Of a DNA stretch of 22,581 nt, positions 7,435 to 17,374 are shown piece after piece. A program made the position numbers and the translations under genes. Each line of letters starts with the position of its first letter. Positions within the stretch are counted from its first letter, which is position 1. The DNA comes from Cyclostephanos tholiformis. Taxonomy: Eukaryota > Bacillariophyta > Thalassiosirophyceae > Thalassiosirales > Thalassiosiraceae. The DNA is taken from contig JALLPB010000131.1 in NCBI GenBank assembly GCA_036939975.1, forward strand, positions 1-22,581, written 5' to 3'. Under the pieces are notes generated by a model. It worked only from the letters and a program-made list of their open reading frames with translations. It did no database searches and was not told the origin of the DNA.

Positions 7435-10400
7435 TGCGGCATGTTTGAGCTGTAACTCACCGGGCAACTCCTCACGAACTTCTCCCAACGCCTGCTTCCA
7501 AGCATTTTCGGCCGAGAATGCAGACACTAGCGACGAATAAACCACGCCATCGGCGACGATCCCATCCTCGTGCATCCTCACGAGGAGCTGAGTGGCACGG
7601 TCCGTATCGCCGCATCGACCACACGCGTCGATGAGGCACTGGTATGCCTCCGGGCTAGTAAGCGTCAAATAAAATATCATAAGATGGGTACGCAGCAATA
7701 TTTCACCCTGGAAACCAAGGAGCAACAGTTTCTACACCAAACACACTTACTCTGCGCGCAGGCCACGCTCCTTCATCATATTTAGCATTTCAAAAGCGAT
7801 GACGAGCTCGGCCTTCGCTGTTTCCTTGGCCTCCATTATTTTTAATGTCGACAACTTGTCATTAAATCGATTGCGCGCGGGTGACTTCGGCTGGGTAGTA
7901 TTCGCCATCCCCTTGCCTTGGGGCTGTACGAAGCGGCGTTCCTTCCTCGTCGGAGTTTGGGGCAAATCCGCATCCATGACAATCTCGTCCACCAGATGGG
8001 CTATGTTGCGACAGTCGTCATCGTCCTCTTTACGTTGAGCCCCCTCCTTCTTGTAGGTTGAAACGATCGACTTGCTGTCGAGCTGATCAAGTGAATCATT
8101 GTCAACCGCCATCAAGTCCTTTCCGACGACAGCCGTGAACGTCATGAAGAAGACGGTGAAGGTGGTGACCTCCGACGTTGCCGGTTTCTCCTACAGGAAA
8201 CAAGATACATGAGGATTGAAACCCGGAGAAAAGGAATACGGACGGAACATCACGCATATCGGCATATACTCACCACGGGACCTTTCTGCCCGGTGACCGC
8301 CGCGCTCCTCGCGGACGAGGCCCCCACCGAGTCCTTGACGCCGTCGCCCGAGTCATCCACACCCCCGGATGAAGCCGAACGCCGAAACTTGCCAACGTTC
8401 TCGCGCTGTCGATCGTACTCGGCCCTGACGGCCGAGGACATCCCCCGCGGTGTACCGAAGAGTTCTGGGTCCAACCTGGCCGGGAACGTTGGGTAGTGGT
8501 AGTAGACTCGACCCGTCTGCTTGGCAGCGGATGCCGCAGTGCTCGCAGACGCGACGGATGCATCGTCATTGTCAGTGTCGTCCGCGTCCTCCTTCTTCGT
8601 AATAACCAGGACCACCACGCCGTTCGTCAGGCCCCTTCCCTCCGCGATCGCGTCGGGAAGGTCAAGTCCCCCCGGCTCGGGCGGAACTATCGTCTTTAGC
8701 TCGCGCTTGACGCGAGCGCTTTGTAGTAGCGGCGGATCCCTCTCTCTAACGTTCGACGACGTAGACGATGAGCTGGCCCCAACCCCCCGTCCTCCGCCGA
8801 ACATCTTGCGAAGGCCGTTGATCGGGGGCGTGTCCCGTGCGGACATTGTCGCTCCGCCCCCACCCACCCCTCCACCGCTCGTCTGACGAACGAAACCGCT
8901 GACGTTCGCGACTAGGCCGTTGCTTCGAACGTAACGATCCACGGCCCCGTCGAAGAACGATATGTCGGCCTCGCCGCTCCCGTATAGCCTCTTGGTAACG
9001 AAGTCGTCGAACATCTGACTGCTGACGAGCTCCTCGAGGAAATCCCGGACGTCCAATCGCTGCGCGGCCAGGAACTCCTGAGCGCGAAAGCCCGCCCCGC
9101 CGTACGCACCCTCGTTGTGCTTCGATGGAAAGACGAGGAACTTGCGATACTTCTGCAACAGGAAACAGTATGTGTCGAGGAAGCCCTCCTGGACGGCGTC
9201 CCACGAGCTCTGGGCGCGCAAATTCTGCCGTTCCGAGAACGTCATGAGGACGGGATCGGTTACGCCCAAACCGCCGGAGCCGTCGTCCCCATTGAGCCAA
9301 TTTTTCCGTCGCTCCTCGGGGGTGAACGTTAGCATGAACGCCTCGTCGAAGAGGGAAAGGCGACTCTCCCACATGGCGTCGGCCGTGTCCTTCAACTCGG
9401 GGGGTAGATGGATGCCCATCTCGGACGCGTCGTCCTCCCGCCTGAGCGATCGTACCTCGCGATGGACGTGCCCGGCATTCGATTCGACCCTCGATCGCAA
9501 TCTCTGGTATATGTGCTTCGGCAGCGACGGCAATGGCTTCATACCGACGCCCGGACTAACGATGTTCTTGTCGAGGTCGACGACGATGCACTCGTCGGCG
9601 AGGTCTCCCATCGCCTCGGAGAGATGACGCTTGTCGATACCGCAAAGGAAGGGCATGGGAGCCGACAATATCGGCACGAGGAAGTGGGGTAATACGGGTA
9701 TGTAAGCGTGACTCCACTTCAGGGGGAAGAGCAAGCTTAGCAGTATCTCGCAGCAAGTGGTGAGGAGGGAAAGCTGCGTCGATGTTACGAGTACCTGCCT
9801 CTCGAGGACGAGCGCCGTCCATACCCTAAGGACGTTGTCAACGTCGAGGCACTGGAATAGGTGAGAGAACGGCAATGATACCCACGCGATGGGCATGTTG
9901 TGAGGGGGACTCCATATGGATATGACCGAATCGAGTATCGTCGTTTGGACCTGGAAGGAACCGGGGGGCGGAGCCGGTAACTCCGAGCAGAAGTTTGTGA
10001 TGTACCGCTCGATGGGCAACGTTAGTACCTGCCTCATGATTTTTGACGAGGACTTGACCGTCGTCTTCGTGGCGACGATGCCCCCGCCGTTCCCCCCCGA
10101 CCTGCCGTGTCCGTCGTTCGTCGTGCCATCGTCGTCGTCGTCGTCGTCGTCAGGCGGGATCATCTTCGACAATCGATGGAGCTGCGTTAAATACTCCCGG
10201 AATGCCACGAGGTACGGATGTTGCGAGAGCAACACGAGACACTTGGGCAGGTAAACCGCCGCCCTCGTCGTGGTCGTATCGGTCGTCGTCGTCGTCTTCT
10301 CCCCCCCCGCTAGGGTGACCTCGTGACCCTCCCATATCGTCAGGCAGGTGCCGTACATCTTCTGCCCGCTCTCGCCGGTGGTCACGAAGTAATGCACCTT

Positions 10401-11182
10401 GGGCATGTGGTTACCCCCGATGCCGTCGTCGTCGTCGTCGTCGTCGTGATTCGTGGCGCCGCCGCCGCCGCCGCCGACGCCACCACCACCGCATCCCCTC
10501 CCGCCGGCGACGATTATTGGCAGTTTACCCGACGGATAACAGAAGGCGACGACGCCATCCTGATTTAACGGATTCTCCTCGTGATCCGTAATCGGATAAC
10601 GCGACGTTATTACTGGATGGAATTCCGATCCATCGAGTAGGTTCGTAGACGGCGATGACGATGGTGATGGATCCACGCCGCCCCTGGCCCTCCGCGAGTA
10701 TGGCGTTCGCGACATGGGGGACACCCCGGTGATGATCTTCTTGGGAGTCGATGAGGATGACGCCGAGGATGATGATGATGATGATGACGACGACGACGAC
10801 GGCTGCCTGATGTTGCCGGTATCATCAGTATGATTACCCCCATCGCCATTTCCATTGCCATCCCCGACGCAAGCGACGCGCGGCACGGAACTAACGACGC
10901 AGAAATACTCCACTAATCGCATGGTCGCGTTCTTCTCCCGTTCGCGCGCCCTCGATAGCCTCGTTATCCTGCGTCGGGTGTCCGCCGAGCCGGCCGGTTG
11001 GGTCTGGTGCTGCGAGACGGCGGATACGCCGCCGCCGCCGCCGCTGCTATTCGCGCGGGCGCGATTGTTGTTGGCGATGATGCCGCCGGGATCCACCACC
11101 CCACCCAAGATGTCGCGGCTCGACGTTCTCGATCGGGGCTCGGGATGGACCGATGATGGCACGTGCGTCATTGGCGAGTGCT

Positions 11183-11213
<31 letters not shown>

Positions 11214-11375
11214 TCCGCGATGGCTCGTTGTCATCATCGTCCCGGTGGGGCTGATGCCGCCACCTCCGTGGATGCCACCGCTTAATATCGATTCTTGTTC
11301 TTCGTCGATATCGTATGGAAGTTCGTCCAAATCGTCGCGGTAATATGATTTCGGTGCGAGGTTTGCCTCGGACAT
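6592..11375 (-). CDS. DENND4-like DENN-domain Rab exchange factor (DENN + PPR + zinc-ribbon-like C terminus)
   Basis: Exons on the minus strand are 11375-8274, 8190-7751 and 7654-6592, giving 1534 residues if no further intron is present. The N terminus is Ser/Gly/Asp-rich but keeps an RLVEYFCVVSS-type segment near residue 152, as in DENND4 proteins. The uDENN domain is about 250-395, cDENN about 452-605 (LPIERYI to CIVVDLDKN) and dDENN about 668-820. A PPR segment spans the exon 2-3 junction (ERGLRADPEAYQCLIDACGR). The C-terminal part has CPRC and CPNC pairs (FCPRCNYYLSDDDVVAGW; TECPNCLTRFVPHF) and SPWVLKKELRSVL, all typical of DENND4. Human DENND4 proteins activate Rab10-type GTPases by nucleotide exchange at membranes; the same role here is inferred. 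A MABP domain, present in animal DENND4, is not evident. The gene diverges from PP2C. Confidence 0.88.
7338..7460 (-). other. Possible third intron carrying the poly-C tract (123 bp)
   Basis: A strong minus-strand donor (TTGCCCG|GTGAGTTAC) lies 27 bp before the C33 tract, and an acceptor GGCCTCCAG|ATTGGG follows. Both leave the same phase. Because 123 is a multiple of three, the reading frame cannot decide between an intron and ten encoded prolines. The donor matches intron 1 and the encoded interval is low-complexity, which favours an intron. Confidence 0.5.
7401..7433 (+). repeat. Run of 33 G
   Basis: Thirty-three consecutive G lie inside the DENND4-like gene (C33 on the coding strand). 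It encodes Pro if exonic or forms a pyrimidine tract if intronic. The true length may be uncertain, because homopolymers of this size are error-prone in sequencing and assembly. Confidence 0.9.
7655..7750 (-). other. DENND4-like gene intron 2 (96 bp, phase 2)
   Basis: On the minus strand the donor is GCAGA|GTAAGTGTG and the acceptor is GACGCTTACTAG|CCCGGAGGC. The split codon becomes Asp and restores a continuous PPR motif (RGLRADPEAYQ). Confidence 0.9.
8191..8273 (-). other. DENND4-like gene intron 1 (83 bp, phase 0)
   Basis: On the minus strand the donor is CCCGTG|GTGAGTATATG and the acceptor is TTGTTTCCTGTAG|GAGAAACC. Splicing joins GQKGPV to EKPATSEVTTF in frame. The unspliced frame ends five codons past the donor. 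Confidence 0.9.
11184..11213. repeat. (CGA)n coding microsatellite
   Basis: About ten CGA units encode a Ser run in the DENND4-like N terminus on the minus strand. Similar short GTC/CGA runs recur at about 10131-10151 and 10426-10447 (Asp runs in the same gene). Confidence 0.75.
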
Positions 11376-11616
11376 GATGATGGAGGTTGTTGTTTTATTT
11401 TTGGCGGTTGGTTGGTTGGTTGAGTACGATTCAATTCTTCTCTCTCTCTCTAAAATATTATATATTTGAATAACTGACTGTGTCGTAGCTAGGTACGGAC
11501 ATGTCTAAGTACAACTTATTAGCTCGGTGACCTGCAATACCTCGTGAGCCACTTTCAAAACTTACACGGCACTATCGTACTACGATACTGGGTGTAGTAA
11601 TAAATAATAACTAGGT
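11376..11616. promoter_or_regulatory. Divergent promoter region
   Basis: 241 bp separate the start codons of the DENND4-like gene (-) and the PP2C gene (+). The region contains GGTTGGTTGGTTG (about 11406-11422), a CT-dinucleotide run (about 11440-11453) and an adjacent AT-rich stretch, AAAATATTATATATTTG. Promoter function is inferred from gene orientation. Confidence 0.5.
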
Positions 11617-13389
11617 ATGATGGGAGCGCGTACCAAGATAAGGTCGATGATGCTGGCGGATGCCAATACCCAGACGATGCAACAAAAACACGTGGCGGAC
11701 CTGAGGCGATTGATAATCCTGCAAAATCGCGCGATAATCGCGCTCTCGTTTCTCTTCGCGGCGCTGTTATTGTCCACCCTCGTCCTCATCAATACTGCTA
11801 CCACCACCACGTCGTCGTCTTTACTTCCCGGCATCATCGCTCATACCAATGACGACCGACGACCGTTCTGGGAGCGGGCGGTGGAACGCGACGGTGGTGA
11901 CGATGGTAGTATGACGAGGAGCCTATTCGGACCGGAGGGAAAACTTCGGAAGAGGGATCGAGCGTCATCGTCCACGGGCGTCGGGAAGGCGAATGACAAG
12001 CAGCAGCAGCGACGACAGCAGCAACAGCAACAGCCGCAGCAACAGCCGCAGGCGCAGCGGGGGGGGAAAAGGGGGGGAGGAGTGGGACGACCGCTAATCA
12101 GAAATAGGACCATTACGAAGAAACCGATAAATACCACCCTGGAGGTATCGAAGTGCAGGTACATGTATTTCGGTTGTCCCCTCTTCCCGATGGAATTAAC
12201 GAGGCTGAATACAAGCGATTCGAAATCGAATTACTATTATCCCTCCCACGCCTCGTCGGGTCACATCATGCTCACCCACATGAGCAATCGCGTGTCGCCC
12301 GCGCGCGTGAATCAGGATCGGGTGGTATTGATGCCGGCGTACGTGTACAGTCCGTATACCAGATCGAGGGAGGACATAATACAGTCGCTGAACGACCCCA
12401 GGGACGATTTCTTCGCGGGAGTCTTCGACGGACACGGCGACAACGGGCACCACGTATCCCAATTCGTATCCGAACAAATACCCTCGCGCATCGCGTCGGG
12501 GATGGTAAAGAGCGGGTACGAGGATGACAAGTCGAAATCCATCGACGGTGGATCCATCGTCGAGGTATTCAGGGAGGTCGAGGGTGCACTGAAGATACGC
12601 GATGGCGGATCCACGGCGAATATCGCGCTGCGGGTGGGAAATAGGCTGTACTTGGCGAATACCGGCGATAGCACTGCGTTCATATGCACGTACCAACCCC
12701 CCGATTATTACGACAGGCAGCTCACGGCCTACAACAAGGCGTACGTGATGAAAAAGCGCGATGGCAGGACCGATATCAACGGCGACGAGGAACAGCAACT
12801 GTATTTGCAGGGGTCGATAACCGTGCACCATCGGAACGTTAGGCACAAGCCCCACCTGCCCCTCGAGAGGTCCCGTATCGAAATGCTCGGCGGGCGGGTG
12901 CACGTTCCCCAACTCCATCCCGAACAGTCGAGGGTGATAGTGCACGAGGATGCCGGCGCCCATCGTGGCGACGATGTCGGTCTGGCGATGAGTCGCTCTA
13001 TTGGCGATAAGGAATGGACCACCGTGGGTGTGATACCCGATCCGGACGTTGCCGTCGTTGATCTGCAAGAATTCTTCTCGGAAAATGACGTCAATGGCGC
13101 GAGGAATGGTGCGGAGAAGCGCGTATTCGTCGTGTTGGGAAGCGATGGACTATTCGACGTGAGGAAGGCGGAGTACGTGGCGAGTCACCTCGCGTACGGT
13201 TTGTTCGAGTGGGGTCAAGGTTGGGGACAACGACAGGAGGACAAGGATAATGAAGAATTGCAACAGGTTTTCTCCAATCATCTGCTCGAGGTGGGGAAGA
13301 AGCTCGTGGACATGGCCTCACCGTTGAAAAGGGGAGCCTACAGAGACGATATCTCGTTCATCGCAAAGACGATTGAATTGCAGGATTAG
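11617..13389 (+). CDS. Membrane-anchored PP2C-type Ser/Thr protein phosphatase
   Basis: The single 590-residue frame has a membrane helix at about 39-58 (AIIALSFLFAALLLSTLVLI) with basic residues before it, so it is probably a signal anchor. A low-complexity stalk with poly-Gln (about 125-150) follows. The PP2C fold then shows its motifs in order: RVNQDRVV (D234), VFDGHGDNGH (D271), GGSTANIAL, LYLANTGDSTA, an RSRIEMLGG stretch, GLAMSRSIGDKEW, VIPDPDV, LGSDGLFDV (D510) and YRDDISFI (D577/D578). These Asp residues are the usual Mn/Mg ligands, so the enzyme should be active as a metal-dependent phosphoserine/threonine phosphatase. An insertion of about 40 residues follows the ANTGDS strand. With a signal-anchor topology the catalytic domain might face the lumen; orientation is not settled by sequence. 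No intron is needed. Confidence 0.92.
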   Translation: MMGARTKIRSMMLADANTQTMQQKHVADLRRLIILQNRAIIALSFLFAALLLSTLVLINTATTTTSSSLLPGIIAHTNDDRRPFWERAVERDGGDDGSMTRSLFGPEGKLRKRDRASSSTGVGKANDKQQQRRQQQQQQPQQQPQAQRGGKRGGGVGRPLIRNRTITKKPINTTLEVSKCRYMYFGCPLFPMELTRLNTSDSKSNYYYPSHASSGHIMLTHMSNRVSPARVNQDRVVLMPAYVYSPYTRSREDIIQSLNDPRDDFFAGVFDGHGDNGHHVSQFVSEQIPSRIASGMVKSGYEDDKSKSIDGGSIVEVFREVEGALKIRDGGSTANIALRVGNRLYLANTGDSTAFICTYQPPDYYDRQLTAYNKAYVMKKRDGRTDINGDEEQQLYLQGSITVHHRNVRHKPHLPLERSRIEMLGGRVHVPQLHPEQSRVIVHEDAGAHRGDDVGLAMSRSIGDKEWTTVGVIPDPDVAVVDLQEFFSENDVNGARNGAEKRVFVVLGSDGLFDVRKAEYVASHLAYGLFEWGQGWGQRQEDKDNEELQQVFSNHLLEVGKKLVDMASPLKRGAYRDDISFIAKTIELQD

Positions 13390-13633
13390 ACGTTTCGTTG
13401 AGGATCACGGATTTAAATGGGTCACTTTATATTAAATTAAGTGCCCGTTGAAAGTATTACCAGTGAAACAGCGACGCCTAAGCGAAAAATTCATATATGG
13501 ACAAGCATTAGTATGCTATTATGGTGATGCTATTCAACATTCAATATTGCCATTAATTGGGGCATGAAAAGCCCCCCTACAATACATTGCATTCCTCTTC
13601 GGTTTTATAAGATACCTTGGACGGTATTATTGA

Positions 13634-15671
13634 TTACCGTGGCCACAGAAGGGCAAGTAATGACAGCCAACAGTTAAATAGTGAACATTTCTGTTCATCT
13701 TTGGTCGAATAACGTGCGAATAGGTCAAGACCTTTATCAGCCCGTGGTTGATACATGAAATAGTATTGAGACGGATCGATCAAGGATGCGGCGACAGGGC
13801 CAGAGACACCATTGGGGGGTTTATCTTCGACACCGTCAGCCCCTGCTAGTTCTGTGCCGCAAATCTCATTTACGTATACCGCACTGTTGTCGGATGAGAT
13901 ACCACAATTAGGACCGGGGGGGACCATTTCGCACTTATCGATCGTATCCTTTCTCGACGTTGTATCCTCTCGTTCGCTCTCGGGTTCAACCCTAATTCGC
14001 ATACTTTCCAACTCCTCCACTTCACGCAAACGTAATTCTTCGATGCCGATCGTTATCAAGCGTTTCATCGCCTCGTCGACGCCTCTACCGTCCAATGCGC
14101 TCGCCTCCACGTGGGGTATGCCATTGCGTTCACACCAAAGCAGTATCAAAAGTCTGTTCGCCGCCAACTGGTCCTCGGTGCGCTGCAGTGCATTGAGATA
14201 GGCCTCGTCGGTGGACCACAACGTCTCCTTCAAGGAAAAGGTAAGCCTGTCGGGGTGGCGCTGCATTGCATCCGACTTGCCACCGATCGACGTCGCGGTG
14301 TTGCCGGCGTGTGGTCGATGTTTTTGGATCTGGGGGACGTATGAATTTTCAGTCGCATATTCATAGATGAAATCTCTTCCCGCGTAATTTCCATCGCGCA
14401 ATCCCATGACCGAGCGCCGTTTCGACACGAATGATCCCATCGTCTTACGATCCTCCAATAGATCGAGCTTGTTGGCAACGACGATGAAGGGGATGCTGCG
14501 CTTCCTCCTCCTATTCCCGCTCGTATTACCCTTCCCCGTGAGATTATTCGTGCAGTCTTCTTCCGCATCGTCCCTCTCCCACATATTCAACCTTTGGATC
14601 CATTCCGAGTGCAATTCCATCAACAGCAAAAACGACATGCTCGACCTAGTCAATGTGTAACGCGTTATATATATATATATATATTTCGTACCACGATGCG
14701 GTGTTTGGATTAGTTCGACGACACACTCGAAGAATAGAGATCTTGTTTTTCTTTCTCGGGACTCACGTCGCGTCATACACCAGCATGCATGCGTCGATAT
14801 TACGAAATAGGGCATCCCCCGTCGGTTCGTTGATATTTCCCCGCCGCGAAAATTCGGCATGATCGCGACGTCGTCCACCATCCTGCATGGTACGGCATCG
14901 TTCGTTACGTCCGGCCACAATTTTTCGGTCGCAATCTACGACGCCGCAATCGTACGCGCCGTGATCCTGCCGTGGGATCCCCCCGATGTAGCCCCAATTG
15001 TTATATCGATGCTCCCGGTTGCTATCGTTCGTCGCGTGGGAGGATGATGAAGGTCGTATCGAAAGGAATTGGTAAAAGTTGGACCTAGCATCGTACTGCG
15101 ACGGATATCGCTGTGGCCTCAGCGTCTCCCTCCCGACCGTATCCCACAGCTGGACTAGGACGCGAGGCGAGGATTCCGTGGCAAGCTCGGCGCGCGTCGG
15201 GAATACGTCGTCCGCGTCGTCCGCGTCGTCCGCGTCGTCGTCGCCCGCGGGGGACGGCGTACCGGCGATCCCGCCGACGATGAAAAGTGGATTGTCCACC
15301 CCCCTGACGTAGTAATCCGCCCCCCTCGTCCTGCTCCCGTGACGATCGTCGTCGCACCCCCTCCATCCCCCCCCCCATCCGCCGAATGATGAGACGCCAT
15401 CGACGGTCCCTCCCCCATTGCCACCGCCCCCCTCGAACGTGCCGTGGGCGAATCGTCGTATCAGCGAGGTCTTGCCCGCACCGGCGCTGCCGATCGCGAT
15501 GCACCTCAATCGCAATTCTCGACGGACGTGATGACGACCGCGGTGGCCGTCGATGTCGTGTCCGTCGTTGGGCGATCCGAGAGGATGTCGAGGACGGCGA
15601 GTAATACGACGTCGTCGATCCAGCGATCGACTCGATTCCGAGCATGATGTATGCATAATATAATTCCGCAA
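13634..15671 (-). CDS. Rab-like small GTPase with large loop insertions (two exons)
   Basis: On the minus strand exon 1 is 15671-14767 and exon 2 is 14645-13634, giving 638 residues. That is about three times the usual Rab length. The G1 P-loop is GSAGAGKTS (61-69). A possible switch I is TRGADYYVRGVD (T115). G3 is LWDTVGRE (176-182), the next strand is ACMLVYDATSSMSF across the splice, G4 is VVANKLDLLED (about 359) and G5 is EASALDGRG (about 482). Low-complexity or unrelated insertions sit before switch I, between switch I and G3 (Asp/Ala run), between G3 and YDAT, and between G4 and G5. The tail (residues after about 620) ends in a hydrophobic stretch and has no CC, CXC or CaaX end. The first ATG at 15671 is uncertain; a second lies at 15656. 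A role in membrane traffic is inferred from Rab likeness only. Confidence 0.8.
14646..14766 (-). other. Intron in the Rab-like GTPase gene (121 bp, phase 2)
   Basis: On the minus strand the donor is GACGCGAC|GTGAGTCCC and the acceptor is CATTGACTAG|GTCGAGCATG. Splicing rebuilds the typical Rab strand VYDATSSMSF. The intron holds a (TA)n run at 14666-14684. Confidence 0.9.
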
Positions 15672-15994
15672 ATATTATACTATGGTCATGTATGTGTGTA
15701 TTATTTTTTGTTGATGACGTGGGCTATGAAAAATAAGTGTAAGTCCAAGCTCATCAACTACAGTTTACAGTTCAATTGTATAATTTTGTATTTATTAAAT
15801 TTCCTACGTATAATAGTAGGTACTCTTAAATATTTAACCATGTAATTAAGGGAAACCATCGAGCTAAAACAAAAAAATATCAATTGAAATGGAAACTGTA
15901 GTAATGACCGCCCGCCAGCTAGCCTCCCGCGCGCCCTCCAAAACTCCAACACACCAGCCAACAACTTCCATTATTATTATATTTTTTCGCGACC
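15672..15994. promoter_or_regulatory. AT-rich gap between GTPase gene and LRR relic
   Basis: This 323-bp stretch is strongly AT-rich except for a C-rich patch at about 15908-15962. It lies upstream of the GTPase start, so its promoter is probably here. A short hairpin (CCTAC...GTAGG, 15803-15820) is present. I see no gene. Confidence 0.35.
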
Positions 15995-17120
15995 ATGAGT
16001 GTGGATAGGAACGATGGATAGGACTACTTCGCTTACACCGGGCAAGGGAGAAGTGATATTCCACGGGATGTGACTCGGTGTGAAAGTCCATTCATCCGTC
16101 GAAGAGATCAAGGATGGGGGGGGGGGCATTCTTGCGGTTGCTTGCATTTGACAATGATTGTGACTGGTGACGAGGGGCTGGCTCGAGGAGATTGGGAAAT
16201 CTTGGCGAGGGATTAGGAGGATGAGGACATTTCGCGAGGGCACATCGCTACGTGAAATCACAATCCCCCATGCCCGGTCAAAGGTATTGTTCACAAGGCA
16301 TTCGGTGAATGCTCGAATTTGACGAGAGTGGCGTTCTTCTGTCGTGAAATTGAGGCATCCATTTCTTTATGGTCAATGCGGGGATGGTGAAATCAGGGTG
16401 CTCACGAAAAAGTACGTATTGCTTTTTGGTCCAAGTGCAACATTCCAGAGCGTGTGGGTCTTATGTGACCAAGAAGATGGCAGACCAACGGAATGCTCAG
16501 GCGCATTCCTTGGATTCTATCCAGAGGTGTGGATTCATAGTTTGATTCCATCGATCCCAGGCATACCGTCTATGAAAAATCGGAAGACGCTGACGTCCCC
16601 ATGTTGCTAGAGCTAGCCATCCAACCGGACATCGAAAATCACTGAACGACATATGCGAAAAAATGATGCTCATACCGGTAACATAAAAGGTGCAATGTCG
16701 CATTGATTCTATTACGATGGTAACAATAATTGTTCATGTTTTGTCTTTCCTAACAGATATGGACATGATGGCATCAATGTCGATGTTAGTGGTGATGGTG
16801 ATAGAGACGGCATGACGATAGTATAGGGTTTGACTTCGATGATGATGATGATGATGAAGGCGACGATGAGGACAACTACGACGTAGAGGAGGATAACTCC
16901 GATGACGGCGACAGCATTGGCGATGACGAAGATGAGGACAACTATACGACATTGAGGAGGATGGTAACGGTGACGGCGACAGCTTCGGCGATGATGAAGA
17001 AGACGAAGTTGAGGAGAGCGATGCCTATGAGGAATGAAGACAACGTTGGTGCGGATGAGGACGATGACGGCGACATAGAAGGCAACCGTAGAAGACGAAT
17101 AAGATGATGGTGATGGAGTC
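15995..17120 (+). pseudogene. Decayed copy of the BspA-type LRR gene
   Basis: The stretch resembles the gene at 504-1832 from end to end, but in shifting frames. From ATG 15995, codon 9 is a TAG (16019-16021). DYFAYTGQGRSDIPRDVTR then matches DYYIYHGREGEFAPEDVTR of the intact copy. A frame change follows (VHSSVEEIKD against VIIHSSVRAIKE). Only about two recognisable LRR units remain. Further on come IPERVGLM (intact: IPNRLGLM), RWQTNGMLRRIP, YEKSEDADVPMLLELAI (intact: YERLKDSPALLELAI), the hydrophobic SITMVTIIVHVLSFLTD (intact: LGIVMIIVPLVFSFLTD), and an Asp/Glu-rich tail at about 16830-17095. Most LRR units are deleted and stops break every frame. It is a pseudogene on the plus strand with no sign of being expressed. 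Confidence 0.85.
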
Positions 17121-17124
17121 AATG

Positions 17125-17290
17125 GCATGACGATGCGATGCTGGTGGCCATAATTCTCTCAATTGATCTGTGCTTTCCCATTGATGGTATTAACTGCAAT
17201 GATGTTGTTGGTAAGACAGGTAATGGCTATGATGACAACAATAAATTATCTGAGGTTGAAGTCAGCGACGAGTATGGCGACGGTCAGTGC
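17125..17290 (+). pseudogene. Possible second tail remnant of the LRR family
   Basis: Just after the relic's acidic tail, a hydrophobic stretch (LVAIILSIDLCFPIDG) and the following IDGINCNDVVGKTGNGYDDN resemble FSFLTDGSYGNDIAGDDDD of the intact LRR gene. The match extends to DNA (TGATGGTA...GCAATGAT.T.G.TGGT). It may be a second copy's tail or a tail duplication. The alignment is short, so confidence is low. Confidence 0.35.
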
Positions 17291-17374
17291 ACCATAGATA
17301 GGGCTGTCGAGTCAATAATATAACAGATAATATGATAAGGTGACGATGAATCGGAGAATTAAACATAGGTCCCT

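Noticed and set aside
8746..9372. 208-codon Arg/Gly-rich minus-strand frame
   Set aside because: It is a shifted frame over the DENND4-like exon 1, with composition typical of an off-frame reading of GC-rich DNA.
12196..13068. 290-codon frame antisense to PP2C
   Set aside because: The sense strand encodes all PP2C motifs; the antisense product has no recognisable domain.
15803..15820. Small hairpin CCTAC...GTAGG
   Set aside because: A 5-bp stem in AT-rich DNA is expected by chance.
16344..16610. 88-codon plus-strand frame
   Set aside because: It is a chance open stretch inside the LRR relic; the family-like residues lie in other frames.
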